A stretch of DNA of 64,000 bases, taken from Malurus cyaneus samueli (lineage: Eukaryota > Chordata > Aves > Passeriformes > Maluridae). Every line of letters starts with the position of its first letter. The first letter of the stretch is position 1. The stretch is taken from contig CM019227.1 of NCBI GenBank assembly GCA_009741485.1, forward strand, positions 17,833,931 through 17,897,930, written 5' to 3'. Position numbers and translations under genes: made by a program. Under the pieces are notes generated by a model. That model searched no databases and was not told the DNA's origin. It worked only from the letters and a program-made list of their open reading frames with translations. Positions 37,601 through 58,900 of this stretch are shown one piece after another.

Positions 37601-40600
37601 CACGTGTGGGGAGGATGGCAGTGTGAGGATCTGGGCTCTGGGCAGCACGGAGCTGGTGGTGCAGTTCCAAGTGCTCAACCAGGTAAGTGTTTGTGCCACA
37701 TCAATCCCTTGCTCATGGCACATGGTCCCCTGTGTCACCGGCTCTCTGCCCTGGCTCCTTGCAGAGCTGCCAGTGCCTGGCCTGGAAGCCTCGTCCCATC
37801 GGGGTAACCCCTTGTCCCGCCGAGAGCCAGCACGTGGTGGCAGGGTACAGCGATGGCACCGTGCGTGTGTTCAGCGTTTCCAGGACAGAGATGGAGCTCA
37901 AAATGCACCCCCACGCTGCTGCTCTGACAGCAATCGCCTACTCCACTGATGGTGAGGCTGCCTGGGGTGGCAGCAGGGAATGTGGTTTGGTGCTGCCTGT
38001 GTTATCCTGATCTCCAGCTGCTCTGTGTCCTGGCCTCCTGCCCAAAACCCCAGAAGAGCCACAGAACTCGAGTCAGTGAGCTCTGGTGGCTCAGCCAGCT
38101 GAGCACGTGGTGGGTGGGACACAGGAGGTGCACTGGCTTTGGGATAGCCAAGGGGTTTGGGTGCAACAAACACCTCTGGTTTATGATCTACTGTGGCTCC
38201 TCTTCAGCGAGGAGGATCGATGGCTGTGTCTGAGACATCTCATCATGCACAGCCCTTGACTGGGATGTTCCCAGCCTTTCACAGTGTTTCAGAACACTGG
38301 TATCCCATAATCTTGGGCCTTTCTCTTCTGGCCTTTTCCTCCTCCTGTAAGAAGTGTCCTTTTTTCTCCTCTGCCACCAGGGGAAATGATCTTATCAGGG
38401 AGCAAGGATGGCATAGTGGCTGTCAGCAGCCCTCGCACTGGAATGACCAACCATGTCCTGGCTGACCACAAAGGTTCCCCCATCACCGTTCTCCAGTGCA
38501 CCAGGAAGCAGGTGAGACCTCAGGAGAAAGCCCAGTCCTCATGTGCCACTGCACAGCTCTGGAAAGCAGCATGGTCAGCAACTTTGCTTTTCCTCTTTGG
38601 AAATGTTCCTCCATCCCCTCCAGCAACTTCCGACCCGTTTTTCCAGGGGTATATTCAGTGGAATAAAGCTCCATGTGTTCCAGGTGCAGTTTGAACAAGG
38701 CTGTGCCTGAAGGTAGTCCTTCAGTGGCAATTGTTGCCACCCTGCACACATGGTGAGAAGTGGGCCTGTGCCAAAGGCTCCTGGAGAGAGCTCCTCTCAG
38801 GAGCAGCTGAGGCTGTGAGCTTATAGTCTCTGCCCCGCAAAAAGCTCCTCAGCAGCCTGTACCATTCCTGTGTGGATCTGGGAAGATTTGGCTGTGTAGC
38901 AGTGGGATGGTTTGAGCATCTCCTTTATTCTCCTCATGGAGAGTTTTTTCCTTTGCACAGCAGAGATGGGGATCATTTTCCCTAAGCTCTCAGGCTTTAA
39001 GATCATCCACACTGCAAGGCTGTGTTCCCTGATAATTTGAGACTGACATCCTCCTTGGTTTTAGGTGAAGGACATTGTTAAAGGACACATGGTATTGGAA
39101 ACAACTCCCCTAGGAGATGTGCAGATCCACAGGGTGCCCCAGGGAAGAGAACTGGGTCGTTCAGACCAGGGTTTGGGTTGGAAGGGACCTAAAAAATCAT
39201 CCATTTTCTTCCCCCTGCCACGGGCAGGGACACCTCCTACTATCCCAGGCTGCTCCAAGCCCCATCCAGCCTGGCTTTGGACACTGTCAAGGATGGGGCA
39301 GTCACAAACAGAGGTTAATCCTGGCATTGATTCCCTAAACACAAGCCCCATGTCCCCAGGAGCTCCTGTCCCAACCTTTTCTGTCCCTTCCTTCAAAGCC
39401 TCTGTGCCCCAGAGTGACGGGGTTGTGTTCCTGCTCCACAGTACCACGATTTCGGGGTGGAAGGAGGGGAGCTCTGGCTGGCCAGCAGCTCCGACCGCCG
39501 GGTCAGCGTCTGGGCCGCCGACTGGCTGCAGGACAAGTGTGAGCTCCTCGACTGGCTCAGCTTCCCAGCTCCTGCTGGCCCTGAGGTGAGCGTGGCACCT
39601 GCCAGGCCCTGCCTGCTCCTGGTATGAGCAGAGATGGAGGAGATACACAGGGCTCTCAGGGAGGGTGTGCTTGCTGAGGAAAGGCATCTCCGTTAGCTCT
39701 GCTCACGGAGTATCTTGTCAGTGCAACTTCTTGGGTGTGGAAAGGAGCTGGAGCAGTGCCAGACTGCCCGGAGCACTGACTTCTAAGCGTGAGGAGCCCT
39801 AAACCGCACCTGCAAAGAGCTGACAGCCCTGTGCCAGCACAGCAGAGCCCAGGCAGCCGTGAGCGCCCTGTGCAGGAGGGAGAGCTAATTATGAGCGTGC
39901 TGCTAATCCTGACACTCTGAGGAGCGGGAATGCTCTGAGCCAGGAGCGCAGTGATGGCTTCCCAGAGCCAAGTGCTCAGCCCTGCGTGTCCCTGCTGCTT
40001 GCCAGAAGCCTCTGGCTGCAACCCAGCAGTGAGGTTTGGGCAGCAGGACACCTGCTAGAGGAGCAGGAGGATCTGTGCTGGAGAGGATTGAGATGGTCCC
40101 TGGTACAGGTGACACTGGCAGGCAGAAGGCAGCTGGGTGTTTTTGAGGGGCAAGAGGCAGAGCCTCGGCCTGGGCCCATGCTGCAGTTGGGTTCTGCCAG
40201 TATTTCTTTTTATTTCCAAAAAGATGGATTTCCTCTGGAAGGAAACTCACTACAGCTCTCTCCACAGTGAGAAGGTTTGATCGTACATCCACGACCCAAG
40301 ATCTGCCTTCTGGGCCCTGTTTTCTTGTGTTAAACTGATCCCTAACCCAATCCCACCTGCTGCAATAATATTTCAGAATTCAGTTGGACCCTAATATGAC
40401 TTGCTCCTACAATACTAAACAATTTGCTTCAGATTTCTAAGGCAGGGTGTGGTTGCTCCTTCCTTTCCATGAGCACATCTGAGATGCACAAACTGCACAA
40501 ACACTCCCAGCCCTGGTATCCCTCAGTTCTCCTTTTATCTCCCATTGATTCATGTAAGAGAATCCAGCCTCAGTTTTATTGCCTTTGGTTTCCCTCACCA

Positions 40601-42310
40601 GGGTCTCGACAGCCTCCCGCCCAGCCTGGCCGCATTCTGCCCTTGGGAACACGGTGTCCTGGTCTACGCGGGCTTTGGTATGCAGAAGGAAGCTTTGTTC
40701 TACAGCCTGAGAAGGAAACAGGTACCTGCCAGGGTCAGTGGGCACAGTGAGGGCTGGCAGAGCTGCCCTGTGTGTGACCCTCGGTCACAGGGGTGGGCTG
40801 GGCTCAGGCCGCTGCTCAGGGAATAGATTTTCTTCCTGCAGCCTCCCGAGTGTGGCCCAGGTGAGCAGCAGAGCCCTGCCCCTGCCTTAGGCTGTGTCTG
40901 TGCAGGCAGTCACTCCCTGATCCCGTTGGAGGGGAAGGCGGCTGTTTCCAGGAGCATTATCTCTCTCCCCATTGTCTCCTGGATGCCTGGGGCAGCTTTC
41001 CTAGCTGGGCACCCTCAGCTTCCCCATTGCCTTCCTTAGGGCTGTGGCTGCACGGCTCTGGGCTTTGCCCTCCCGCTTTGAGCTGTTGTGTTTCTCTTGC
41101 TGGGCTGCAGGTGCTCAGGAAGATCTCCCTGCCAGCCTTTGCCACGTCCCTCAGCCTGTCCCCAGCTGTGCCTTTCATGGCCATCGGCTTCGGTGGTGAG
41201 TGCTGGGGGTGTCTGGGCCCCTCCTCCTTCTGCCAGAGGGGAAACAAGTGTCCTTACTCGTTGAAAAAAGATGTGTCCTCCAACCCTGGGAGCTCCGGTC
41301 CAGGGTGAGGAGAAACCTCCAGGAGACCTCCTGGGCCAGAAATGAGATGGATGAGCTCCATCCTGCTTGTCTGGGGGCAGGGTTTGTCACTGGAACGATT
41401 TCCCAGGGTTATGGGCTGTCTCCATCCCCGTGGCTGTGTGAGCTGCGGCCCCTGAGGCAGCCTGGGGACAGGGAGAACCCTGCTCCTGGCAAGGGCACCT
41501 CACTCCCAGAGCACTTGGGATCTGCCTGTCCTGTGTCACTCAGTGCAGTGACTCAACCTGCAGCTCAGCAGCAGGCAGGGAACTGGGGAGGGACTGGGAA
41601 TGGTGCTTCTGGCAGGGAAAAAACAGGGAGAGGGTCTGGGGGTGGCTGGAAACAGTGCTTGTGGCTTGGAAAAGACATGGAGGGAGTCTGGGGGTGATGG
41701 GCAGTGGTGCTTCTGGCAGGGACAAAACAGGGTGTGAGGGGGTTTGGAGGTGACTGGGAATGGTGCTCCTGCCTGGGAAAAGACACTGAGGTGGTCTGAG
41801 GGTGACTGGGAATGGTGCTCCTGCCTGGGAAAAGACACTGAGGTGGTCTGAGGGTGGCTGGGAATGGTGCTCCTGCTTGGGAAAAGACACTGAGATGGTC
41901 TGAGGGTGACTGGGAATGGTGCTCCTGCTTGGGAAAAGACACTGACATAGTCTGAGGTTGGCTGGGAATGGTGCTCCTGGCTAGGACAAGACATGGAAAG
42001 GGGCTGGGGAATGGTGCTTCTGGCAAGGACAAGAAATGGAGAAAGTCTGTAAGTGACAGGGCAGGCTGGTCCTGGCAGGGACAAGGCTCAAGAAGGGTGA
42101 CCAGGGCCAGGCAGAGCCTCCTTGCCCACCCTTGAGCCGCTGCTGTCCCCAGACCGCCTGCTGCGGCTGCAGCCCTGTCCCGCGGGGGAGCCTCAGGACT
42201 ACGCCGGCCATGACGACACCGTGCACCTGTGCCGCTTCGCGCCCTCCGGCCGCCGCCTCCTCACGGCCTCCCACAGCGCCGTCCTGGTCTGGGAGCTGAC
42301 GGGCGCCTGA
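10655..42310 (+). CDS. WDR90: WD repeat-containing protein 90 (POC16), 41 coding exons
   Basis: WDR90/POC16 is a centriole inner-scaffold and ciliogenesis protein. Exons: 10655-10768, 10854-11030, 11302-11419, 11994-12164, 13361-13484, 13826-13893, 13988-14097, 15141-15395, 16055-16123, 17055-17165, 17260-17405, 17663-17720, 18889-19007, 19417-19578, 20273-20400, 22895-23011, 23637-23872, 24738-24877, 25303-25433, 27077-27207, 27592-27753, 28033-28161, 28830-28966, 29049-29086, 29499-29618, 29997-30170, 31029-31129, 32020-32122, 32722-32843, 33399-33558, 34738-34928, 35177-35345, 35756-35867, 36716-36887, 37560-37682, 37765-37951, 38381-38511, 39442-39585, 40602-40721, 41111-41195, 42153-42310. 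Phases agree throughout (5523 nt, about 1840 aa; human about 1750). Residues 1-235 form the CFAP20/DUF667 microtubule-binding module (WQRPYLNIFKHFRVEEWKRS, FKEFKSTATWLQFP). From about residue 380 follow WD40 blades (VGRLWDF, IRLWRL, IRVWDL, IKVWDY, ICVWDT, VRIWAL, VLVWEL). Exons 24-26 code a divergent, acidic linker (SDKEEEEEGL) and are the least certain. The start is ambiguous (10655, or an upstream exon joined at 10677). Intron 2 has a weak donor, GTCTGT. Confidence 0.94.
11515..11680 (+). mobile_element. CR1 LINE 3' fragment
   Basis: Sense tail: CCCTGGATCCCTGGCAGTG, GAGCAGCCTGGGATAGTGG, then AACCCAAACCATTCCAGGAT. Confidence 0.85.
12320..12620 (-). mobile_element. CR1 LINE 3' fragment
   Basis: Antisense: GTGGGCAGGGACACCTTC, CCAGGCTGCTCCAAGCCC, TGCCAGGGATCCAGGGGC, then GGGAAGCCATTCCCTG. 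Confidence 0.85.
14655..14950 (+). mobile_element. CR1 LINE fragment
   Basis: Sense: AAGATGAGACTGAGGTCAG, TCAGGGGAGGTTTTAATGG, AGAGGGTGGTCAGGCACTG, CCAGGGCAGTGGTC. Confidence 0.8.
15655..15795 (+). mobile_element. CR1 LINE 3' tail
   Basis: Sense: TGTCCAAGGCCAGGCTGGA, GGGGCTTGGAGCACCCTGG, TTCCAACCCAAACCAG. Confidence 0.85.
16318..16690 (-). mobile_element. CR1 LINE fragment
   Basis: Antisense: ATAGAATCATGGGGATGG, AAGTGCCACATCCACATGG, ATGAAGGAATTTTCCCAAT, TCCTGTCAGGGAGTTC. Confidence 0.85.
16865..17000 (-). mobile_element. CR1 LINE 3' tail remnant
   Basis: Antisense: AAAGGGACCCTAAAGCCCAT, CACCCCCTGACATGGGCAG, CATCCAACCTGGCCTCGAAC. It abuts WDR90 exon 10. Confidence 0.75.
19045..19255 (+). 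mobile_element. CR1 LINE 3' fragment
   Basis: Sense: TGCCCAGAGAAGCTGTGGC, CAGTGTCCAAGGGCAGG, CCCTGCCCATGGCAGGGGG. Confidence 0.85.
20401..21660. repeat. 31-bp minisatellite starting at the WDR90 exon-15 donor
   Basis: About 40 units with core CTCAGGTGGGAGCAGGAGC plus AGGCAGGGAAGG. The left third is regular; the right half is heavily mutated. The same words (GAGGAGCAGGCAGGGAGC, CTCAG then GTGGGAGCAG) form the end of exon 15 and its donor, so the array looks like an expansion of that junction. The + strand stays open through much of the array, giving a spurious 344-codon ORF. Confidence 0.93.
21661..22304 (+). other. WDR90 intron 15, AT-rich part
   Basis: AT-rich unique sequence in strong contrast to the G-rich array before it. 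No exon, repeat family or RNA recognised. Confidence 0.5.
22305..22495 (+). mobile_element. CR1 LINE 3' fragment, decayed
   Basis: Sense: TTTAGGTTGAATATTGGGG, GTGTGGTCAGGCATTGG, ACTTGGGGACATGGGTTGG, TTTCTATGAATC end. Confidence 0.75.
23205..23310 (+). mobile_element. Short CR1 LINE piece
   Basis: Sense: GGTGTCCAAGGCCAGGCTGG, GCAACCTGGGATAGTGG. Confidence 0.7.
23935..24640. other. AT-rich intronic block, possible old LTR remnant
   Basis: WDR90 intron 17 holds a block markedly richer in A+T than its surroundings, with AATAAA at 24245-24250 and TTAAAACTGGCCAATCA near 24440. The composition and the polyA-like signal recall a decayed retrotransposon LTR, but I see no clear terminal repeats or internal genes. 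Low confidence. Confidence 0.25.
25555..26050 (+). mobile_element. CR1 LINE fragment, about 500 bp
   Basis: Sense: GGACATTGAGGGACTGGAG, AAAGGAGGCTCCGGGGG, GGTTTAGGTTGGATACTGG, TTTTCCCACCTTAATGATTC. Confidence 0.85.
26050..27076 (+). other. WDR90 intron 19, no further feature
   Basis: About 1 kb of unique DNA after the CR1 piece. Nothing recognised. Confidence 0.4.
28600..28797. repeat. 31-bp minisatellite in WDR90 intron 22, about 6 units
   Basis: Units built on GACAGGGCAGAGAGAGGAGC then AACCCCATCCT, with GATGGGACAG variants. The period equals that of the intron-15 array but the sequence differs. It ends about 30 bp before exon 23. Confidence 0.93.
30592..30850 (+). mobile_element. CR1 LINE fragment
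   Basis: Sense: GGTTTAGGTTGGAGATCAGG, CCAGAGGGTGCTGGCACTG, CTCCAGGAGCGTTTGGACA. Confidence 0.75.
31130..32019 (+). other. WDR90 intron 27, nothing recognised
   Basis: 890 bp of unique DNA without a repeat family or exon that I can support. Confidence 0.4.
32130..32315 (+). mobile_element. CR1 LINE 3' tail
   Basis: Sense: TGGATCCCTGGTAGTGTCC, GGGATGGTGGAAGGTGTCCC, GGTCCCTTCCAACCCAACCC, ending in the CTGTGATTC(T) tail. Confidence 0.85.
32985..33225 (+). mobile_element. CR1 LINE fragment
   Basis: Sense: GGGCTGGAGCATGTCCAG, AAAGGGGCTCAGCCTGGAG, CACTGGAGGTGCCCAAGG, GGATGATTCTGGGATTC. Confidence 0.75.
33559..34737 (+). other. WDR90 intron 30, nothing recognised
   Basis: 1.2 kb between two WD40 exons. 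Overlapping ORFs up to 243 codons on both strands show no splice or domain support. Confidence 0.4.
35470..35640 (-). mobile_element. CR1 LINE 3' fragment
   Basis: Antisense: AATCATAGAACCATTAAGG, CAACCCAGCACTGCCAGG, ACCATGTCCACGCGATTTT. Confidence 0.8.
36225..36570 (-). mobile_element. CR1 LINE 3' fragment
   Basis: Antisense: AATCACAGAATCATGGAATG, GCCATGGACAGGGACACC, TGCCAGGGATCCAGGGGC, AATATTCCTTCCCAATATCC. Confidence 0.9.
37005..37135. repeat. Three-copy tandem repeat in WDR90 intron 34
   Basis: Copies of TTTGGGGTTGGGTTTACT followed by GTGCACGGTGCCTGGTTC, about 41-45 bp each. Confidence 0.9.
37150..37500 (-). mobile_element. CR1 LINE fragment
   Basis: Antisense: GATCTTCAAGTCCAACAGCC, CTCAAGTGCCACATCCACAC, CTGTGAAGAAATTCTTCC. 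It ends about 60 bp before a WDR90 exon. Confidence 0.85.
39150..39300 (-). mobile_element. CR1 LINE 3' tail
   Basis: Antisense: GGGTTTGGGTTGGAAGGGAC, CCTGCCACGGGCAGGGAC, CCAGGCTGCTCCAAGCCC. Confidence 0.85.
41575..42065. repeat. About 52-bp minisatellite in the last WDR90 intron, 9 units
   Basis: Units read GACTGGGAATGGTGCTCCTG, then CCTGGGAAAAGACACTGAGG, then TGGTCTGAGGGT, with variants. The shadow minus-strand ORFs over it are not genes. Confidence 0.93.
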
Positions 42311-42503
42311 GGCGAGCGGCTCTGAACCAGCGGCGTTCTCCATTGGGCCCGGCCCTGGGCAGGCTCCAGCCCCAACCAGGCCCGAACAGCCACCCCTGGG
42401 CTGCAGGACGCGGTGCTTGGCCCGGCTGCGGCCCCGCCCGGCCTCGGGATGTGTTTCACGGCCTCGTTCGCCGTTTGTTATCGTTAAACGTTTTGTTTTC
42501 GTT

Positions 42504-42509
42504 AATAAA
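42504..42509 (+). terminator. WDR90: WDR90 polyadenylation signal
   Basis: Canonical AATAAA, 194 bp after the WDR90 stop and about 135 bp before the RHOT2 start codon. It follows a T-rich stretch (CGTTTTGTTTTCG) and is the only canonical signal in the gap, so the WDR90 3'UTR is about 200 bp. Confidence 0.85.
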
Positions 42510-42539
42510 CCATGGAAAAACGAACCCTGGAGGTCTCGG

Positions 42540-42644
42540 TGTGGTTCCCCCGCTAGGGGGCGCTGTGCTGCCTCGCGCCGCTCTGCGCCGCCGCTCGCTG
42601 GTGCGGCCGGAAGTGGGGGGGGCCGGGGAGGCGGCGGCGCCGCC
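42540..42644 (+). promoter_or_regulatory. RHOT2: RHOT2 promoter / 5'UTR with ETS-type site
   Basis: A short CpG-rich TATA-less segment sits between the WDR90 poly(A) signal and the RHOT2 ATG. CCGGAAGTG at 42607-42615 fits the ETS/GABP consensus typical of housekeeping and nuclear-encoded mitochondrial genes. GGCGGCGGCGCCGCC directly before the ATG gives a strong Kozak context. That GABP binds here is inference. Confidence 0.55.
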
Positions 42645-54441
<11,797 letters not shown>

Positions 54442-56018
54442 GAGCCACTATCCCCTGTCCCCCGTGACACCGGCTCCCCATCCCCAGTGAGGGGCCCTGC
54501 CTCAAGCTGGTCCCTGGTAGGAACTCCTCCTTTGCCCCCAGCTTAGATTGCAGGACCAGTGAAGCCAGACCTCCCAGCACCAGCAGGATAAAGCCCTGGC
54601 ACCAGGCTAGCCTCACCCTGTGGTCTCCTGGCCCCTGTGGCTACAGGGCAGGCAGCTCTGCCAGGAGGGCTCTGCCTCACCAGCAGCTGGAGGATCACCC
54701 TCATCTTTTATTCTGTTCAGTTTTTTTAACGCTTGTTTTTAAGCTCAAACATGAGTGTTTCGGTGTCTGTTGGACTGGGCACATCCCTTCCCCAGAGGGC
54801 TGTGCTGGTGCCCTCAATTCTGGAGGGGGCAACGCTGCCGGAGCCTCTGGGAGCTCCAGCAGCAGCTGAGCTGTCAAATGAGCTCATGGCTCCAGCTCCC
54901 TCGGGCCCATCTCCTGCTCCTGTCCCGCTTTCCCTCAGCCAGCGCAGGGAAAGGCAGCCAGGGAGGGAGGGCCAGGCAGTGAAACCCCCTCAATGTTTTG
55001 GGGTCAGGCCTGGCCCTTCCTGCTGGGACACAGTGGCTGCTGTCCTGGGCTGAGGGGGCAGTGATAACCAGGGTCTGTCATGAGCTCTTTTGTCTTGTTT
55101 CTACCCAGAAATCTTGTGAGTCCTGTAGCGTGCCAGGCACTGGGTCCATCCGCCCTCCTTCCCTGCCACCTGTGTGGCCTGTCCCCTCTCCCCCACCCCT
55201 TGTCACCCGTATTCATGGCCTCCAGTATTTGCAGGGCTCTGGGAGTCCTGGTAAGGACTGGGAGGGCATTGGGTGCCCACTGTGTGCCCAGTCCTTCCGT
55301 GGCAGTGCCATCACTGAGCTGATGCACCCTGTGCCCCAGGGCCCATGTCCCGCTGTCCCCTCTGTGTGGCTCTGGGCGTTGCATCTCCTGGTACCAATGG
55401 AAGCTCTTTCCTGCCTGTCCCCTGCCCACCCCAAGCTGGTGTCAGCTGCTGGGACTGAGCTCAGCACCCCACGGGGGCCAAAGCCCCACAGCGTCCCTGC
55501 CTGCACATCCCAAAGAGCAAGGCCAGTGCCCATCCCCGGGGGGAGCCTGGGTCAGCCCCTGGCCGGTGCCACCAGCCCAGCCTTCCCCAGCAGGCTCAGG
55601 GTCAGTCTCTGCAGGCAGCTGCAGGGGCAGCTCCCAGGTACCACCTGGAGCTGTTTTTTCTGTGTTTTGTCTATTTAAATGTTTTACCGTGGCCTGGAGC
55701 CAGCGAGGGGGTTGAGAAGTCGCTGGGCAGCACCAGTGTCCCTCCCGGGGACAGTCCCAGGGTGGTGTCCCCATCCAGCTGTCCCCAGCGCTGGCTGGCC
55801 GGGGTTCCCTGCCTATGCCAGAGCTGCTGTACCAGTCGGGTGCCCGCTCACTGCTGGCCCCTGGTCCTGGCACTGCCAGGGCCATGTCCCCCGTGTTTCA
55901 TGTCCCTCTTGGTGCCCACTGTGCATGGCTCTGCCAGCCGGGCCCGTGCCTGGTGTCTCCCTGCTCCGCGTCTGCCGGAGCTGTGGCGTTTTAGGTTCGT
56001 TCTCTACAGCAAAATAAA
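54442..56018 (+). other. RHOT2: RHOT2 3'UTR ending at AATAAA 56013-56018
   Basis: No exon or repeat is recognised here. The only canonical AATAAA after the RHOT2 stop is at 56013-56018, followed by a T-rich then GT-rich stretch (TTTTTACACACCTTGTGC) suited to 3'-end formation. A 1.6-kb UTR is therefore inferred; a shorter form using a variant signal is possible. Confidence 0.6.
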
Positions 56019-56039
56019 TTTTTACACACCTTGTGCTTG

Positions 56040-57230
56040 CACAGCATGTCCTGCATCACCTGGGAGCCTTGGTGATCCCAGTCCCTGCCAGGGCTGCACA
56101 AAGCCTGGGGCCTCCCTGGGCTGTGGTGGGAACAGGGACACCCGTGGGCCCAGGGCTGCCCTGTTTGAAGGCGGTTCCAGGGATTTGGGGCAGGAGCTGA
56201 AGCCCGGTGTGGTGGGATGAGGTTTGGGGCTGGTCAGGGCTCCTTGGTGCCGGGGAGTGTGGATCCCTGTGCAACAAGTGCCAGCCAGTGGGGAAGGATC
56301 CTGTTTTTCTCTTCCCGGTATCCAAGGGAAGCGGAAGGTTTTGGCTGCCCTGAGAGCCACGGATCTCTGTGTCCATCCCTGTGTGGGGTTCAGGGCTCCC
56401 CACATCCCTGCAGCCACTTTCCCCCTGCACCCGCAGCTCCCGGGGTTGTGCCACCTGCCCTCCCTGCTCCTGTTTCCCCGAGGCAGCTTTTTCCTCGGCC
56501 ATTTCCATCCCTGCAGCCTCAGCCACAGGCGCGGGGCACAGGGAATGTGGGCACAGATGGAGGAAAGGATTTTCCAGAGCCTCTGCACTGGGACTGGGTG
56601 GGGTTGGGCTGCTCCCACACGTGAGGGGGTCCCTCGGGGCTGTGGGGTGGGAGAGGAGACCCTTCCCACACGGCCAACCAGGGGACAGGGATGGTGGGGA
56701 CACAGCTGCGGTGCCAGGCAGAGGAGGGGCCGGGACACGCGGTGCTCCCTGGTGACTCCAAACCAGGCTGGATCCCACGGGAGCCGCCGCCTACGTGCCC
56801 TGCTGTGTATTAATAGCACCGGGGAGCGGAGCCATGGGCACCGTGCTGGGACAGGCACGGGTGTGGGCCAGGGGACCCCATCCACGGCCACACACAGCCC
56901 CCGGGCAGGAGCCTGGCAGGGCTGGCAAGCCCAGAGCACCCTGGGGGCACCCACGGCGCTGAGCTGTGGCTCCAGGAACTGAGGATAGCACAGGGATGGG
57001 TCCTGGGGACACCCCTGCCCTGCCTGGGCATCCAGGAGAGCCTGGCCTGGGTGACACTTTGTGTGTCACATAGGGGTGCCAGTTCAAGGGATCCAGTGCC
57101 AGGCTGCCCCATGAGCACTGCTCCACTGCGGTGGAGGCCCCACATCCCCTGTGTCATGGGGGATGCATCCAGACTCTGCTGGCCTGTGGGTGTAGGTCAG
57201 GAGACAGGGAATGTTTGCAGTCACCTGTGC
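56040..57230. other. RHOT2-RHBDL1 spacer, no gene recognised
   Basis: Unique GC-rich DNA. Open frames of up to 310 codons occur on both strands but have no splice structure, family motif or codon pattern that I can support. No CR1 piece is seen. Confidence 0.5.
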
Positions 57231-57234
57231 CAAA

Positions 57235-57665
57235 TTCAGGTACTGGGTACTCGGTACTGGGTACTGGGATGTTGATGTCCATTCTGGGATCCTGATGTCC
57301 ATACTGGGATGCTTGTACTGTACCAGGATATGGATTCCTGTAGCAGGGTGCAGCTGCAAACACACGTAGCAGGATGTGGGAACCTGCTCTGGAATACGTG
57401 CACCTGTATGGGATGGAATACTGGTTCTCATTCCAAGACACAGATGCTGTGCTGGGATTCAGGATTCATCACACCAGGATGTGAGTACCCATACTGGGAC
57501 ATGGGTAGTGGGATGCAGGTATCCACAGCAGGATGCACTGGGGTGCAGGTACTGGGCCAGGATATGAGTACCAGTACTGCAACGTGGATACCAAAACTGG
57601 GATGCAGATACCACTCTGGGATGCAGGTATCACACCAGGATCTCGTTACCCTATTGAAATGTGGG
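57235..57665. repeat. Decayed distal part of the RHBDL1-upstream array
   Basis: Repeated GGTACTGGG, ATACTGGGATG and CACCAGGAT words with irregular 15-35 bp spacing look like eroded copies of the 19-bp unit to the right. CpGs are nearly absent. Confidence 0.6.
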
Positions 57666-58267
57666 TACCAGTACCGGGATGCAGTTCCCATACCAGGATT
57701 CAGTTCCCATACCAGGATTCAGTTCCCATACCGGCATGTGGTTCCCATACCAGGGTGCAGTTCCCATACCGGGATTCACTTCCCATACCGGGATGTGGTT
57801 CCCATACTGGGATGTAGGTTCCCATACTGGGATGTAGTTCCCATACCGGGATTCGGTTCCCATACCGGGATGCTGTTCCCATACCGGGATGTAGTTCCCG
57901 TACCGGGATGCAGTTCCCGTACCGGGATGCAGTTCCCATACCGGGATGCTGTTCCCGTACCGGGATGCGGTTCCCATACCGGATGCGTTCCCATACCGGG
58001 ATGCGTTCCCTACCGGGATGCGTTCCCGTACCGGGATGCTGTTCCCATACCGGGATGCGGTTCCCGTACCGGGATGCTGTTCCCGTACCGGGATGCGGTT
58101 CCCGTACCGGGATGCTGTTCCCGTACCGGGATGCTGTTCCCGTACCGGGATGCGGTTCCCGTACCGGGATGCTGTTCCCATACCGGGATGCTGTTCCCGT
58201 ACCGGGATGCTGTTCCCGTACCGGGATGCTGTTCCCGTACCGGGATGCTGTTCCCGTACCGGGATGC
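57666..58267. repeat. 19-bp minisatellite upstream of RHBDL1, about 30 units
   Basis: Tandem copies of TTCCCGTACCGGGATGCTG with few indels. Each unit holds an inverted repeat CCCG-TAC-CGGG. Right-hand units mostly read CCCGTACCGGG; left-hand units read CCCATACCGGG, CCCATACCAGG or CCCATACTGGG. As 19 is not a multiple of 3 and no stop arises, all + frames stay open for hundreds of codons; one of them is in frame with the RHBDL1 ATG, but this is a periodicity effect. Confidence 0.95.
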
Positions 58268-58289
58268 CCGCACCATCCCATGCTGCGAG

Positions 58290-58900
58290 GGCCGGGTGCC
58301 GGTCCCTGTCGGTGCGTGGGCCGTGTCCCGGTGCTGCCGGCGGGGCGGGGCGGGTCCCGGTTCCCCGCTCGGCGGCGGCGGGGGGTGTGGGGGGGGGGCG
58401 CTGCGCGCGCGTTGCGGCGGGGGCGGCTCCGCTCGGCTCCGTCCGCCCCCGCCGCCGTCGCCCCGCTGCCATCGGCGGCTCCCGGCGCCGCCGCTCGCCG
58501 CTCGCTCCCGGCCCGCCGCAACGCGGGGCTGGCGGGAGAGCCGCCCCGCCGCCGCCCCCGCCGCCCGCGCCGCTCCCTGCCCGGCTCGCCGGCCCCGGGC
58601 GCGGGGGAGCGGCGGAGCCCTCCGCCCGCCGGGTGCATGGACAGGAGCTCCCTGCTGCAGCTCATCCAGGAGCAGGTGAGGCCGCCCGGGGGGCACCGGG
58701 CACCGGGCTGCGCTCGGGGGGCCGCCGACGCCGGCCATCGCTACCGGGGGAGAGATTCTTGCACGCACCGGGCACGGCTGGCGCGCAGCGGGCAGCGCTG
58801 CTCGCCCAGGCGGCCACCGCGGGGCCCGTGCCACCCCCCGCCAGCGTCCCTCGGTGTCCCCCATCACCGCCCTGGCGGACCCGCCCCCCCTTGTGCCGCC
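58290..58900 (+). promoter_or_regulatory. RHBDL1: CpG island over RHBDL1 exon 1
   Basis: Very high GC and CpG, with GGGGCGGGGCGGG-type GC boxes (58335-58350) and repeated GCCGCC blocks. No TATA box. It spans the presumed transcription start, the 5'UTR and exon 1 with its donor. Confidence 0.7.
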
